The position numbers and the translations under genes were made by a program. Below are positions 6,710 through 12,625 of a stretch of DNA of 12,625 bases, piece after piece. Origin of the DNA: JACVRW01 sp035645115 (GTDB lineage Bacteria > Actinomycetota > Thermoleophilia > Solirubrobacterales > Thermoleophilaceae); assembly GCA_035645115.1 (NCBI GenBank), contig DASQNF010000101.1:1-12625 (forward strand), written 5' to 3'. Numbering within the stretch: the stretch's first letter is position 1; each line of letters starts with the position of its first letter. Below the pieces are notes generated by a model. That model had not been told where the DNA came from, did not search any database, and worked only from the letters and a program-made list of their open reading frames with translations.

Positions 6710-7801
6710 ATGGGGTTGTGCCGGCGGGGATTTGGACGCAGGATCCGTGCGGTGTTCCGCGTCGGGCGAATCGCCGCCGCGGTCCTGGCGGCAGGGATGC
6801 TCCTCCCGGCGCTCGAGCAGCAGGCGGCTGCGGAGCGAGGGGTGGGGCGAGCCGGGGTCCAGGTGGCCGTCAGCTCCTCCGTGCAGAGTGCGAACGTCGC
6901 CGCGCTCCAAGCCGCGTTGCGCTCGTACGGCCTGTACCGGGCGGCGGTCGACGGGATCCGCGGGCCGCTCACACGCGCGGCCGTCGTGCGCTTCCAGCGC
7001 TCGCGCGGGTTGGCGGCCGACGGCATAGCCGGTCCCGTCACGCGCCGGGCGCTCGGGCGCCGCGGCAGGCCGTCGCTGGGGGCGCGCACACTGCGCCGCG
7101 GCCACGCCGGCTGGGACGTGGCCGCTCTGCAGTACCTGCTCGCGCGCCGCGGCTACCCGCCGGGCGCCATCGACGGCGCCTTCGGGATCGTCACCGGGTC
7201 CGCGCTTCGCAACTACCAGAGCGCGGCGGGCCTCACCGTGGACGAGCTGGCCGGCCCGGCCACGATCGCATCGCTCAGGGCGGGCTCGACGCCCGGCGCG
7301 GGCGCCCCCCAGGGTCCGGTGCGCTTCCTGCGCCCCGTGGCCGGGCGGATCGGGGACGGCTACGGCGCACCCCGCGACGGCGGGCGTCGCATCCACACCG
7401 GGATCGACTTCGAGGCGCCCTGGGGAGCCCGCGTCGGCGCGGCCGGCGTCGGGGTGACCGAGTTCGTGGGGCTGAACCAGGGCGGCTACGGCCACCTCGT
7501 CGCGATCCGTCACCGGCTCGGGTTCACCACCTGGTACGCGCACCTCTCCTCGATCACCACCTGGGTGGGCGAGCGGGTCACCGGGGGCACGCGGATCGGC
7601 TACGTGGGCTCGACCGGCTACTCCACCGGGCCGCACCTCCACTTCGAGGCGCGCCGGTACGGAACGCCGATCGACCCCGCGCCCTACCTGCTCGCCGCGG
7701 TGGCTGCCGACAGCCGCGGCCGCCGCTCCGGCGGAACGCGACGCTGCTCGGGCCGCAAGCTCCTGGTGAGCTACCGGCGGGCGCGGATCGACGCGTGCTG
7801 A
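6710..7801 (+). CDS. Exported M23 (LytM-type) peptidase with two peptidoglycan-binding domains
   Basis: A 363-residue zinc endopeptidase predicted to cut peptide cross-links in peptidoglycan outside the membrane. Residues 1-41 form a long signal peptide: a basic Arg-rich n-region (RRGFGRRIRAVFR), the core IAAAVLAAGMLLPAL, then an AAA cleavage site. Two PG_binding_1 repeats follow at about residues 60-110 (LRSYGLYRAAVDGIRGPLTR) and 128-190 (DVAALQYLLARRGYPPGAID). The M23 domain covers about 210-330, with zinc ligands His229 and Asp233 in HTGID and His311 in HLHFE, and the other active-site histidines His278 (YAHLS) and His309. All key residues are present, so it should be active. The C-terminal tail is basic, with two Cys. 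The gene ends 16 nt before the convergent fumC. With the SpoIID-like protein it makes two wall-lytic enzymes in the window, but they are not linked in an operon. Confidence 0.92.
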   Translation: MGLCRRGFGRRIRAVFRVGRIAAAVLAAGMLLPALEQQAAAERGVGRAGVQVAVSSSVQSANVAALQAALRSYGLYRAAVDGIRGPLTRAAVVRFQRSRGLAADGIAGPVTRRALGRRGRPSLGARTLRRGHAGWDVAALQYLLARRGYPPGAIDGAFGIVTGSALRNYQSAAGLTVDELAGPATIASLRAGSTPGAGAPQGPVRFLRPVAGRIGDGYGAPRDGGRRIHTGIDFEAPWGARVGAAGVGVTEFVGLNQGGYGHLVAIRHRLGFTTWYAHLSSITTWVGERVTGGTRIGYVGSTGYSTGPHLHFEARRYGTPIDPAPYLLAAVAADSRGRRSGGTRRCSGRKLLVSYRRARIDAC

Positions 7802-7817
7802 GCCCGGCGCGCCCGGC

Positions 7818-9125
7818 CTAGGTCTTCGACCCGCGGGTCATCGCGCGGAGGTCGAGCGCCTTGTCGAGCGTTGCCGCATCCACGCCCTGCTCGAGCGCGA
7901 CCTCGCGGATCGTGCGCGCCGAGGTTACCGCCTCCTTGACGATCTCGGCCGCCCTGTCGTAGCCGATGTGCGGGTTGAGCGCGGTTGCGATGGCGGGGGT
8001 CGACTCCGCGTGGCGGCGGAGGGTCTCCTCGTTGGCCACGAGCCCGTCGACGCACTTCTCGGCGAGCAGCCGGCAGGCTGAGGTCAGGATTCGGATCGAC
8101 TCGAAGACGTTGCGGGCGATCACCGGCACTCGCACGTTCAGCTCGAAGTTGCCCTGGGTGCCCGCCACGCTCACGGCCGTGTCGTTGCCGATCACCTGGG
8201 CGGCCACCTGGAGCACTACCTCCGGTATCACCGGGTTGACCTTGCCAGGCATGATGGAGGAGCCCTTCTGGAGCTCCGGCAGCTGCAGCTCCACCAGCCC
8301 GGTGCGCGGCCCGGAGCCCATCAGCACGAGGTCGTTGGCGATCTTCGTGAGCGAGACCGCCACAACCTTGAGCGCGCCGTGAAGCTCCACGAGCCCGTCG
8401 CGGTTGCCCTGCGCCTCGAAGCGGTCACGCGGCGCCTCGCCGAGGCCGAGCCGCGCCCGCACCCGGTCCGCGAACTCGGGGTGGGTGTTGAGGCCGGTGC
8501 CGGTGGCCGTGCCCCCCAGGGGGATCTCGGCGGCGCGGCGCAGCGAGTCGCTCACGCGGTCGCGCCCGAGCGAGATCTGCGCGGCGTAGCCCGAGAACTC
8601 CTGGCCGAGCGTGACGGGCACGGCGTCCATCATGTGGGTGCGGCCGGCCTTCACCACGTCCTGCCACTCGATCGCCTTGGTCGCGAACGACGACGAGAGC
8701 GCATCGAGCGCCGGCAGCAGCTCGGCGCTAGCCGAGTCGACGGCCGCCAGGTGGACCGCGCTCGGGAACACGTCGTTCGACGACTGGCCCATGTTCACGT
8801 GGTCGTTCGGGTGGGCGCCGGCGCCGGCCAGGGTGGCGATCACCTCGTTCGCGTTCATGTTCGAGGAGGTGCCGGACCCGGTCTGGAAGACGTCGATCGG
8901 GAACTGCTCGTCGTGCTCGCCCGCAGCCACCTCGTCGCCGGCTCGCGCGATCCGCTCGGCGAGCTCGGCATCGAGCAGCCCGAGCTCGCCGTTGACGCGG
9001 GCGGCGGCGGCCTTGATGCGCCCCAGCCAGCGAACCACCGGAGCCGGCACACGCTCGCCCGAGACCGGGAAGTTCTCGATCGCCTTGCTCGTCTCCGGCC
9101 CCCACAGTTGCTGCTGAACCGCCAT
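7818..9125 (-). CDS. fumC: Class II fumarate hydratase
   Basis: A 435-residue enzyme interconverting fumarate and malate in the TCA cycle; a cytosolic tetramer of the aspartase/fumarase superfamily. The superfamily signature GSSIMPGKVNP is intact (Ser289 is the likely catalytic Ser, in the SS-loop). His164 lies in AGRTHMMDAVP, and the two other conserved blocks TGSGTSSNMNANEVI and HVNMGQSSNDVFPSA are present. The N-terminus begins MAVQQQLWGPETSKAIENFP, lacking the usual leading stretch before the LWG motif, so the protein is about 30 residues shorter than E. coli FumC. The ATG at 9123-9125 is supported by AGAGGAGG just upstream. The frame stays open upstream to about 9428, but that extension is not fumarase-like and overlaps the divergent gene. 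Its place about 2 kb from the decarboxylase/SSADH pair links it loosely to the same pathway. Argininosuccinate lyase and aspartase are less likely given the FumC-like motifs. Confidence 0.93.
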   Translation of the reverse strand: MAVQQQLWGPETSKAIENFPVSGERVPAPVVRWLGRIKAAAARVNGELGLLDAELAERIARAGDEVAAGEHDEQFPIDVFQTGSGTSSNMNANEVIATLAGAGAHPNDHVNMGQSSNDVFPSAVHLAAVDSASAELLPALDALSSSFATKAIEWQDVVKAGRTHMMDAVPVTLGQEFSGYAAQISLGRDRVSDSLRRAAEIPLGGTATGTGLNTHPEFADRVRARLGLGEAPRDRFEAQGNRDGLVELHGALKVVAVSLTKIANDLVLMGSGPRTGLVELQLPELQKGSSIMPGKVNPVIPEVVLQVAAQVIGNDTAVSVAGTQGNFELNVRVPVIARNVFESIRILTSACRLLAEKCVDGLVANEETLRRHAESTPAIATALNPHIGYDRAAEIVKEAVTSARTIREVALEQGVDAATLDKALDLRAMTRGSKT

Positions 9126-9127
9126 GG

Positions 9128-9135
9128 CCTCCTCT
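9128..9135 (-). promoter_or_regulatory. Shine-Dalgarno of fumC
   Basis: The minus strand reads AGAGGAGG directly before the ATG; the GAGG core is 5 nt from the start. It fixes the fumC start inside a much longer open frame and contrasts with the starts in this window that have no Shine-Dalgarno. Confidence 0.65.
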
Positions 9136-9219
9136 GTCGCTCGCGCGAACCAGGCTATCGAGGGCTCCGCGGCCGCGCCGGCAGCGCCGCGCCGTGTGGA
9201 TGAGTTCACCTGGACTTCC

Positions 9220-9248
9220 TGCACGAGGTTCGGGACCGAACTTGTGCA
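9220..9248. repeat. 29-bp palindrome between fumC and the PAS gene
   Basis: The core is GTTCGG-GA-CCGAAC (9228-9241), a perfect 6-bp inverted repeat with a 2-nt spacer. Outer arms TGCAC (9220-9224) and GTGCA (9244-9248) also pair if one G (9225) is bulged; between core and outer arms there is one A-T pair and one G-T pair. It lies 95 nt upstream of fumC and 52 nt upstream of the PAS gene, in their shared divergent region. It could be a dimeric regulator operator or, in a long fumC leader, an RNA hairpin. Confidence 0.6.
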
Positions 9249-9300
9249 TTCGCCCGGCAGGCCCCGCGCGTAGCCGGCTTCCGTGGTCTCATCCTCCGGA

Positions 9301-9813
9301 ATGACGGCTCTGATCCGCATCGACCGGTCGTGGGCCCAAGCCGAGGCCGGTCGCCCCAAGCCGATCCGCTTCTGCTCGCGCTGCGGCCGTCCGGAGGAGG
9401 AGCCGCCCGGACGGCCGCAGCTGCGCAAGCGGGTCTGTGGACGCTGCGGAATGGGGGTGGTGCTGAGCTGTGAGCGGGACGCGCTGCCGGGTCAGGCCGC
9501 CGCCTTCGTGATCCTGGACTACGAGTTGCGGGTCCGCGCCGTGAGCGAGGCGGGCGAGCGCTATTTCGGTGCGCAGGATGAGCTGGTTGGCACGACGCTG
9601 CTCGAGCTGGTGAGCAGCCCCCTGGGCAACGACCAGCTGGCGCGCAGCGCCGAGCTGGCGGCCCAGCGTCCGTGCGACCCGGTGGTGCTGCCGGTGCGCC
9701 TGCTGTCGAGGAGCGCCCCGGCGATCGGCACGATGGCCGCCCGGATCGCCACCTGCGGACCGCCGCGCGCGGCGCTCGTGACCGTCGAGCCGAGCGAGTT
9801 CGGCAGGCGCTGA
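9301..9813 (+). CDS. Small zinc-ribbon plus PAS-like domain protein
   Basis: About 170 residues. Residues 25-49 hold two CxxC knuckles (Cys25-Cys28 in FCSRCG, Cys46-Cys49 in VCGRCG), enough for one zinc site. Residues about 64-165 look like a PAS domain: AAFVILDYELRVRAVSEAGE, then YFGAQDELVGTTLLELV and a C-terminal strand pair. No kinase, cyclase or output domain follows, so it may pass a signal by protein contact. No cofactor can be assigned. The start is chosen at ATG 9301; GTG at 9283 (six residues longer) is possible. No Shine-Dalgarno is seen; TCTCAT 8 nt upstream is a poor -10. It is followed 217 nt later by a MerR-type regulator on the same strand, its likely functional partner. The zinc knuckles are clear. 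The PAS call is from pattern and is less certain. Confidence 0.75.
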   Translation: MTALIRIDRSWAQAEAGRPKPIRFCSRCGRPEEEPPGRPQLRKRVCGRCGMGVVLSCERDALPGQAAAFVILDYELRVRAVSEAGERYFGAQDELVGTTLLELVSSPLGNDQLARSAELAAQRPCDPVVLPVRLLSRSAPAIGTMAARIATCGPPRAALVTVEPSEFGRR

Positions 9814-9845
9814 GCCGGCGCCGCTCGGGCGCATCGTGAAAGCGG

Positions 9846-9867
9846 GCGGTTCTCGTGCAAGAACCGC
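9846..9867 (+). repeat. Perfect 8-bp stem-loop downstream of the PAS gene
   Basis: GCGGTTCT (9846-9853), loop CGTGCA, then AGAACCGC (9860-9867), 32 nt after the PAS stop. No T-run follows, so it is a poor intrinsic terminator; it may be an operator or the first stem of a structured leader for the MerR gene. The loop carries CTCGTGCA-type sequence shared with the palindrome upstream of the PAS gene. Confidence 0.55.
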
Positions 9868-9875
9868 TGCACTGG

Positions 9876-9902
9876 TTGCGCAAGATCTCGCAAACGGCGA
9901 GA
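9876..9902 (+). repeat. Adjacent palindrome and stem-loop upstream of the MerR gene
   Basis: TTGCGCAA (9876-9883) is a perfect 8-bp palindrome. It is followed by TCTCGC (9886-9891), AAACG, GCGAGA (9897-9902), a perfect 6-bp stem. The flanking GGTT (9874-9877) and AACC (9903-9906) are also complementary, which would extend the stem around a bulge containing GCGCAAGA. Together with the preceding stem-loop this makes three dyads in under 60 bp. Confidence 0.5.
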
Positions 9903-10021
9903 AACCTCCAAGCGGATGGCCTGGCTCCCACCCAAAACCTGTGCAAGGGCGGGCGACACCTCCCGGGAGCGGCGGCGACGTGCGAAATAACGGCGGAACG
10001 CTGCTGCGATTCACTCGGGAC

Positions 10022-10026
10022 GGAGG
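10022..10026 (+). promoter_or_regulatory. Shine-Dalgarno of the MerR-type gene
   Basis: GGAGG lies 4 nt before GTG 10031. It supports this start over an in-frame GTG at 9980 and an ATG at 9836, whose extra residues show no MerR homology and cross the palindrome cluster. Confidence 0.65.
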
Positions 10027-10030
10027 CGAC

Positions 10031-10933
10031 GTGAGCGGGATCAGGACCAATGCTGCTGCAGAGCTCCTTGGGGTCAGCCCCAACACGCTGCGCAGCTGGG
10101 AGCGGCGCTTCGACTACCCGAGGCCCCGCCGCACACAGGGCGGCCACCGCCAGTACGACCTCTCCGAGCTCGAGTCGCTGCGGCGCGCGCTCAACGAGAC
10201 GCACAACATCTCGTCCGCGATCGAGCTAGCCCGCCAGCGCGGTGAGGGTCCGAGCTCGCCGGTCCGCCTTCTGGACGCCTTCGACCAGTTCGACGAGGCC
10301 TCCGCCGACCGCGTGCTCGAGGAGAGCCTCGCCGTGCGCTCGGTGGAGCGCAGCGTCGAGGAGGTACTGCTGCCGGCGCTCGAGCTCGCCGACGGGCGCG
10401 ACGGCCGCGAGGCCGAGCGCGAGCTCGCGATGCGCTGGGCCACCGGCTGGCTGCACGCCGCGCGCCGGGTGGTGCCGGCGGCGAGCCGGCCCCAGGGCGT
10501 GCTGCTGTTCGACTCGAGCCCGCGACTGGACCTCGAGTCGCTCCACGTGCAGGCGCTCGAGCTCGGCCTGCGCCGGGCCGGATTCCGCACGCTGCTGCTC
10601 GCGTTCAACCTGCCGCCCGAGCGCGTGGTGAGGGCGATCCGCGCGCTCGACCCGACCGCGTTCCTGTTCTGCGGCGGAGATGCCACGCTCGACGTGGTCG
10701 GCCGGCTCGTATACACCGTGCGCCAAGTGGGGTCGGCCGCCCCGGTGTTCGAGTACCGCGAGGCGATGCCGGTGACCGGCGATCACGGCATCCCGTCGCT
10801 CGGGTCAATGCCCCTGGAGGCGGTCGAGCGCCTGAAGGGCTACGTGGACAGCGGCCGGATCGAGCAGGTCGTGGTGGTGCCCGAGCCCGAGACGGGCACG
10901 CCAAAGCGCATCAAGCTGGCCCGCTCGAGCTAA
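10031..10933 (+). CDS. MerR-type regulator with degenerate cobalamin-binding-like domain
   Basis: A 300-residue DNA-binding regulator. Residues 4-42 are a MerR winged helix: GIRTNAAAELLGVSPNTLRS, then WERRFDYPRP and GGHRQY. Residues about 85-160 look helical, and about 160-275 resemble the B12-binding Rossmann fold seen in CarH/LitR light sensors (LRRAGFRTLLLAFNLPPERV). The cobalamin signature DxHxxG is read as SLHVQA: His172 is kept, but the Asp and Gly are lost. The four-helix-bundle motif W-x9-EH is also not intact around Trp136/Trp140. Either B12 binding differs or the domain now senses something else. The PAS protein gene lies just upstream on the same strand, and the gap holds several dyads that could be its own operator. 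It ends overlapping the convergent MarR gene by 4 nt. The MerR assignment is firm; the C-terminal fold is a pattern-based call. Confidence 0.85.
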   Translation: MSGIRTNAAAELLGVSPNTLRSWERRFDYPRPRRTQGGHRQYDLSELESLRRALNETHNISSAIELARQRGEGPSSPVRLLDAFDQFDEASADRVLEESLAVRSVERSVEEVLLPALELADGRDGREAERELAMRWATGWLHAARRVVPAASRPQGVLLFDSSPRLDLESLHVQALELGLRRAGFRTLLLAFNLPPERVVRAIRALDPTAFLFCGGDATLDVVGRLVYTVRQVGSAAPVFEYREAMPVTGDHGIPSLGSMPLEAVERLKGYVDSGRIEQVVVVPEPETGTPKRIKLARSS

Positions 10934-11364
10934 GCCGCCAGCTTCCTGCAGATCTCGGCGAGCGAGCGCTTCTCACCCTCGTCGAGCGCGCCGAACGCCT
11001 CGCTGACCCTGTCCGAGTGCGCCGGGAAGAGCCGCTCGACGATCTCGCGGCCGGCCGGAGTGAGCCGCACGATCGCCGAGCGCCGGTCCACCGCCAGCCG
11101 GCTGCGGGTGACGAGCCCGCGCGCCTCGAGAGTGCCGGTGACCTCTGTGGCGTTCGCCTTGCTCCAGCCAAGCCGCCGCCGCAGCGTCTTCAGCTCGAGC
11201 GAGCCGCCGGCCGTGGTCAGCACCACGAGCTCCGAGAAGCCCGCGGCCGAGACCCCCTCCCGCTCGAGCTCGATCGCCAGCCGGCGGCGCACCGCGGACT
11301 CCGCGCGCATCAGCGCCTGGAGAGCGCGGTGGGCAAGCGGGTCGCCGAGATCGAGGGCCGACAT
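10930..11364 (-). CDS. MarR-family transcriptional regulator
   Basis: A 144-residue protein of usual MarR length, expected to act as a dimeric ligand-responsive repressor. The winged helix spans about residues 38-105: FSELVVLTTAGGSLELKTLR, then RRLGWSKANATEVTGTLEAR for the recognition helix region, then the wing DRRSAIVRLTPAGREIV. N- and C-terminal helices would form the dimer interface. ATG at 11362-11364 is preceded by TACGAT 9 nt upstream and no Shine-Dalgarno, so it is likely leaderless. An in-frame opening continues far upstream but is antisense to ileS and rejected. The stop codon overlaps that of the convergent MerR gene (shared bases 10930-10933). It is divergent from ileS by about 60 nt; the target is probably its own promoter, and the ligand is unknown. 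Confidence 0.9.
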   Translation of the reverse strand: MSALDLGDPLAHRALQALMRAESAVRRRLAIELEREGVSAAGFSELVVLTTAGGSLELKTLRRRLGWSKANATEVTGTLEARGLVTRSRLAVDRRSAIVRLTPAGREIVERLFPAHSDRVSEAFGALDEGEKRSLAEICRKLAA

Positions 11365-11373
11365 TCCGGGCGG

Positions 11374-11379
11374 ATCGTA
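11374..11379 (-). promoter_or_regulatory. Putative -10 box of the MarR gene (leaderless)
   Basis: The minus strand reads TACGAT, a good TANNNT hexamer, ending 9 nt before the ATG. No Shine-Dalgarno lies between; no convincing -35 is seen. Confidence 0.45.
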
Positions 11380-11400
11380 GGTCCACGCCCGGACGGGCCT
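11379..11400. repeat. Imperfect palindrome between the marR and ileS promoters
   Basis: Outer arms AGGTCC (11379-11384) and GGGCCT (11395-11400) match at five of six positions as an inverted repeat. An inner GTCC-6 nt-GGAC dyad overlaps. The site abuts the MarR -10 box, a natural place for autoregulation. Imperfect and GC-rich, so tentative. Confidence 0.3.
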
Positions 11401-11411
11401 GCGGCCCCTCC

Positions 11412-11417
11412 TAGAAT
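11412..11417 (+). promoter_or_regulatory. Putative -10 box of ileS (leaderless)
   Basis: TAGAAT is the best -10 match in the window and ends 7 nt before an in-frame CTG at 11425. The -35 (around 11389-11394) is weak. Confidence 0.5.
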
Positions 11418-11424
11418 CGTCCGC

Positions 11425-12625
11425 CTGCCGCCCCACCGCCCCGTCGACAAGGACCAGTCGTTCCCCGCACTCGAGCAGCTCGTGCTCGAGCGCTGGCGCG
11501 AGCGCGACGTCTTCGCCGAGTCGGTCCGGCGCCGCGAGGGCGCCCCCCCGTTCGTCTTCTACGAGGGCCCTCCCACGGCCAACGGGCGGCCGGGCTCGCA
11601 CCACGTCCTCAGCCGCGTGTTCAAGGACGTCTTCCCGCGCTTCAGGACGATGCGCGGCCGGCTCGTCCACCGCAAGGCCGGCTGGGACTGCCACGGCCTG
11701 CCGGTCGAGCTCGAGGTGGAGAAGGCGCTCGGCTTCGAGACGAAGGACGACATCGAGCGCTACGGCGTGGCCGAGTTCAACGCCAAGTGTCGCGAGTCGG
11801 TGCTGCGCTACATCGACGAGTGGAACGAGCTCACCGAGCGGATCGGCTTCTGGATCGACACCGGGGACGCCTACTACACGCTCTCCAACGAGTACGTGGA
11901 GTCGGTCTGGTGGTCGCTCAAGGAGGTCTGGAACAAGGGGCTCCTGACCGAGGGCTACAAGGTCGTCCCGTACTGCACGCGCTGCGGCACAGCCCTGTCC
12001 TCGCACGAGGTGGCGCTCGGCTACAGGAACGTGGTCGACCCGTCGGTCTACGTCCGCTTCCCGCTGCGCGGCGAGGCGGGGGTGGCGCTGCTGGCCTGGA
12101 CGACGATGCCCTGGACGCTCGTCCCGCACGCCGCGATCGTGGTGGACCCGCAGGCCGGCTACGTGCGCGCCAAGCTCGGCGACGAGCGCCTGATCGTGGC
12201 CGAGGCGCTGGTGGAGCGCGTGCTCGGCGAGCGGGCCGAGATCGAGGAGCGCATGACGGGGGAGGCGCTGCTCGGGCTGCGCTACGAGCCGCCGTTCCCC
12301 TACATATCCGACTACGGCGAGCGCGGGCACACGGTGCTCGCCGGCGACTTCGTCTCGCTCGAGGACGGCACCGGCGTGGTGCACACCGGCGCGGCGTTCG
12401 GCGAGGACGACTTCCGGCTCGCCGAGGCGAACGGCCTGACGATCCACAACCCGGTGCGCGCCGACGGCAGCTTCGACGAGCGCGCCGGTCCGTTCGCGGG
12501 CCTGTACGTGCGCGACGCCGACGCCAAGATCATCGACGCCCTGCGGGACTCCGGCCGGCTGTTCGACTCCGGCGACTACGAGCACGCCTACCCGCACTGC
12601 TGGCGCTGCGACACGCCGCTGATCT
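11425..12625 (+). CDS. ileS: Isoleucyl-tRNA synthetase, N-terminal part, cut by window edge
   Basis: Charges tRNA-Ile with isoleucine. About 400 residues are visible of a family member normally around 1000. The frame shows an N-terminal FPALEQLVLERWRERDVF, then the class I signature region GPPTANGRPGSHHVL (HIGH equivalent GSHH, residues 57-60, Thermus/Deinococcus-like form), AGWDCHGLPVE, and RCGTALSSHEVALGY. Editing-domain blocks AWTTMPWTL and GTGVVHTGAAFGEDDF follow, then HCWRCDTPLI at the edge. KMSKS lies beyond the window. No in-frame ATG, GTG or TTG exists between the divergent gene and residue 20. CTG at 11425 sits 7 nt after TAGAAT and would give MPPHRPVDKDQSFP, which fits the family N-terminus. 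The alternative, GTG 11482, would cut off 19 conserved-looking residues. Confidence 0.92.
   Translation, partial: MPPHRPVDKDQSFPALEQLVLERWRERDVFAESVRRREGAPPFVFYEGPPTANGRPGSHHVLSRVFKDVFPRFRTMRGRLVHRKAGWDCHGLPVELEVEKALGFETKDDIERYGVAEFNAKCRESVLRYIDEWNELTERIGFWIDTGDAYYTLSNEYVESVWWSLKEVWNKGLLTEGYKVVPYCTRCGTALSSHEVALGYRNVVDPSVYVRFPLRGEAGVALLAWTTMPWTLVPHAAIVVDPQAGYVRAKLGDERLIVAEALVERVLGERAEIEERMTGEALLGLRYEPPFPYISDYGERGHTVLAGDFVSLEDGTGVVHTGAAFGEDDFRLAEANGLTIHNPVRADGSFDERAGPFAGLYVRDADAKIIDALRDSGRLFDSGDYEHAYPHCWRCDTPLI

Noticed and set aside
5924..6945. Near-identical 19-base stretch TGTACCGGGCGGC(T/G)GTCGA at 5924 and 6933
   Set aside because: Both copies encode the peptide YRAAVD in unrelated genes. 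One of them is a normal part of a peptidoglycan-binding repeat, so I treat it as coincidence.
2..7801. SpoIID-like and M23 proteins as signs of sporulation genes
   Set aside because: Both families act in general wall remodelling and the window has no other sporulation genes.
7802..7817. GCCCGGC direct repeat and GGCGCGCC palindrome between the convergent M23 and fumC genes
   Set aside because: Only 16 nt long, no T-run, and composition alone explains it; not called a terminator.
9126..9428. N-terminal extension of the fumC frame
   Set aside because: The open frame continues upstream, but the residues are not fumarase-like, a strong Shine-Dalgarno marks ATG 9125, and the extension would overlap the PAS gene.

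Overview
The window is GC-rich (about 70% by eye) and densely coded. Synonymous codons end mostly in G or C, many genes appear to lack a Shine-Dalgarno sequence, and the protein types resemble those of deep-branching Actinomycetota. Class Thermoleophilia (Solirubrobacterales-like) is my best guess, from remembered protein resemblance and not from a search. I see no mobile element, CRISPR array, tRNA or rRNA, and it reads as ordinary chromosome. No gene-free stretch exceeds 300 bases; the longest gaps are 9814-10030 (217 nt) and 9126-9300 (175 nt), and both carry inverted repeats.

Layout. 2-1324 (-): exported SpoIID/LytB-type cell-wall protein, cut by the window edge. 1406-2728 (-): fusion of an alpha/beta-hydrolase fold to a class III nucleotide cyclase (LipJ/Rv1900c-like) whose hydrolase half has lost its catalytic Ser and His. 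Divergent from it, 2808-4451 and 4448-5914 (+) form a two-gene operon overlapping by 4 nt: a thiamine-diphosphate enzyme usually annotated as acetolactate synthase, and a succinate-semialdehyde dehydrogenase. 5923-6651 (+): uncharacterised protein. 6710-7801 (+): exported M23 peptidase with two peptidoglycan-binding domains. 7818-9125 (-): class II fumarase. 9301-9813 (+): small zinc-ribbon/PAS protein. 10031-10933 (+): MerR-type regulator with a degenerate cobalamin-binding-like domain. 10930-11364 (-): MarR regulator. 11425-12625 (+): start of isoleucyl-tRNA synthetase, apparently beginning at CTG.

How the genes may work together. The most interesting unit is the ThDP enzyme plus succinate-semialdehyde dehydrogenase pair. 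Its gene order and several sequence blocks match the cyanobacterial 2-oxoglutarate decarboxylase/SSADH pair (SynPCC7002_A2770/A2771), which closes the TCA cycle without 2-oxoglutarate dehydrogenase. With a fumarase about 2 kb downstream on the other strand, I propose that this actinobacterium carries the same bypass. This rests on remembered sequence and on context; acetolactate synthase remains the default alternative.

A second cluster worth attention is the zinc-ribbon/PAS gene, the MerR gene and the two palindrome-rich intergenic regions before them, which share a near-identical 12-base motif. Several starts (cyclase, ThDP enzyme, MarR, ileS) have a TANNNT -10 hexamer 7-9 nt upstream and no Shine-Dalgarno, which suggests leaderless transcripts.
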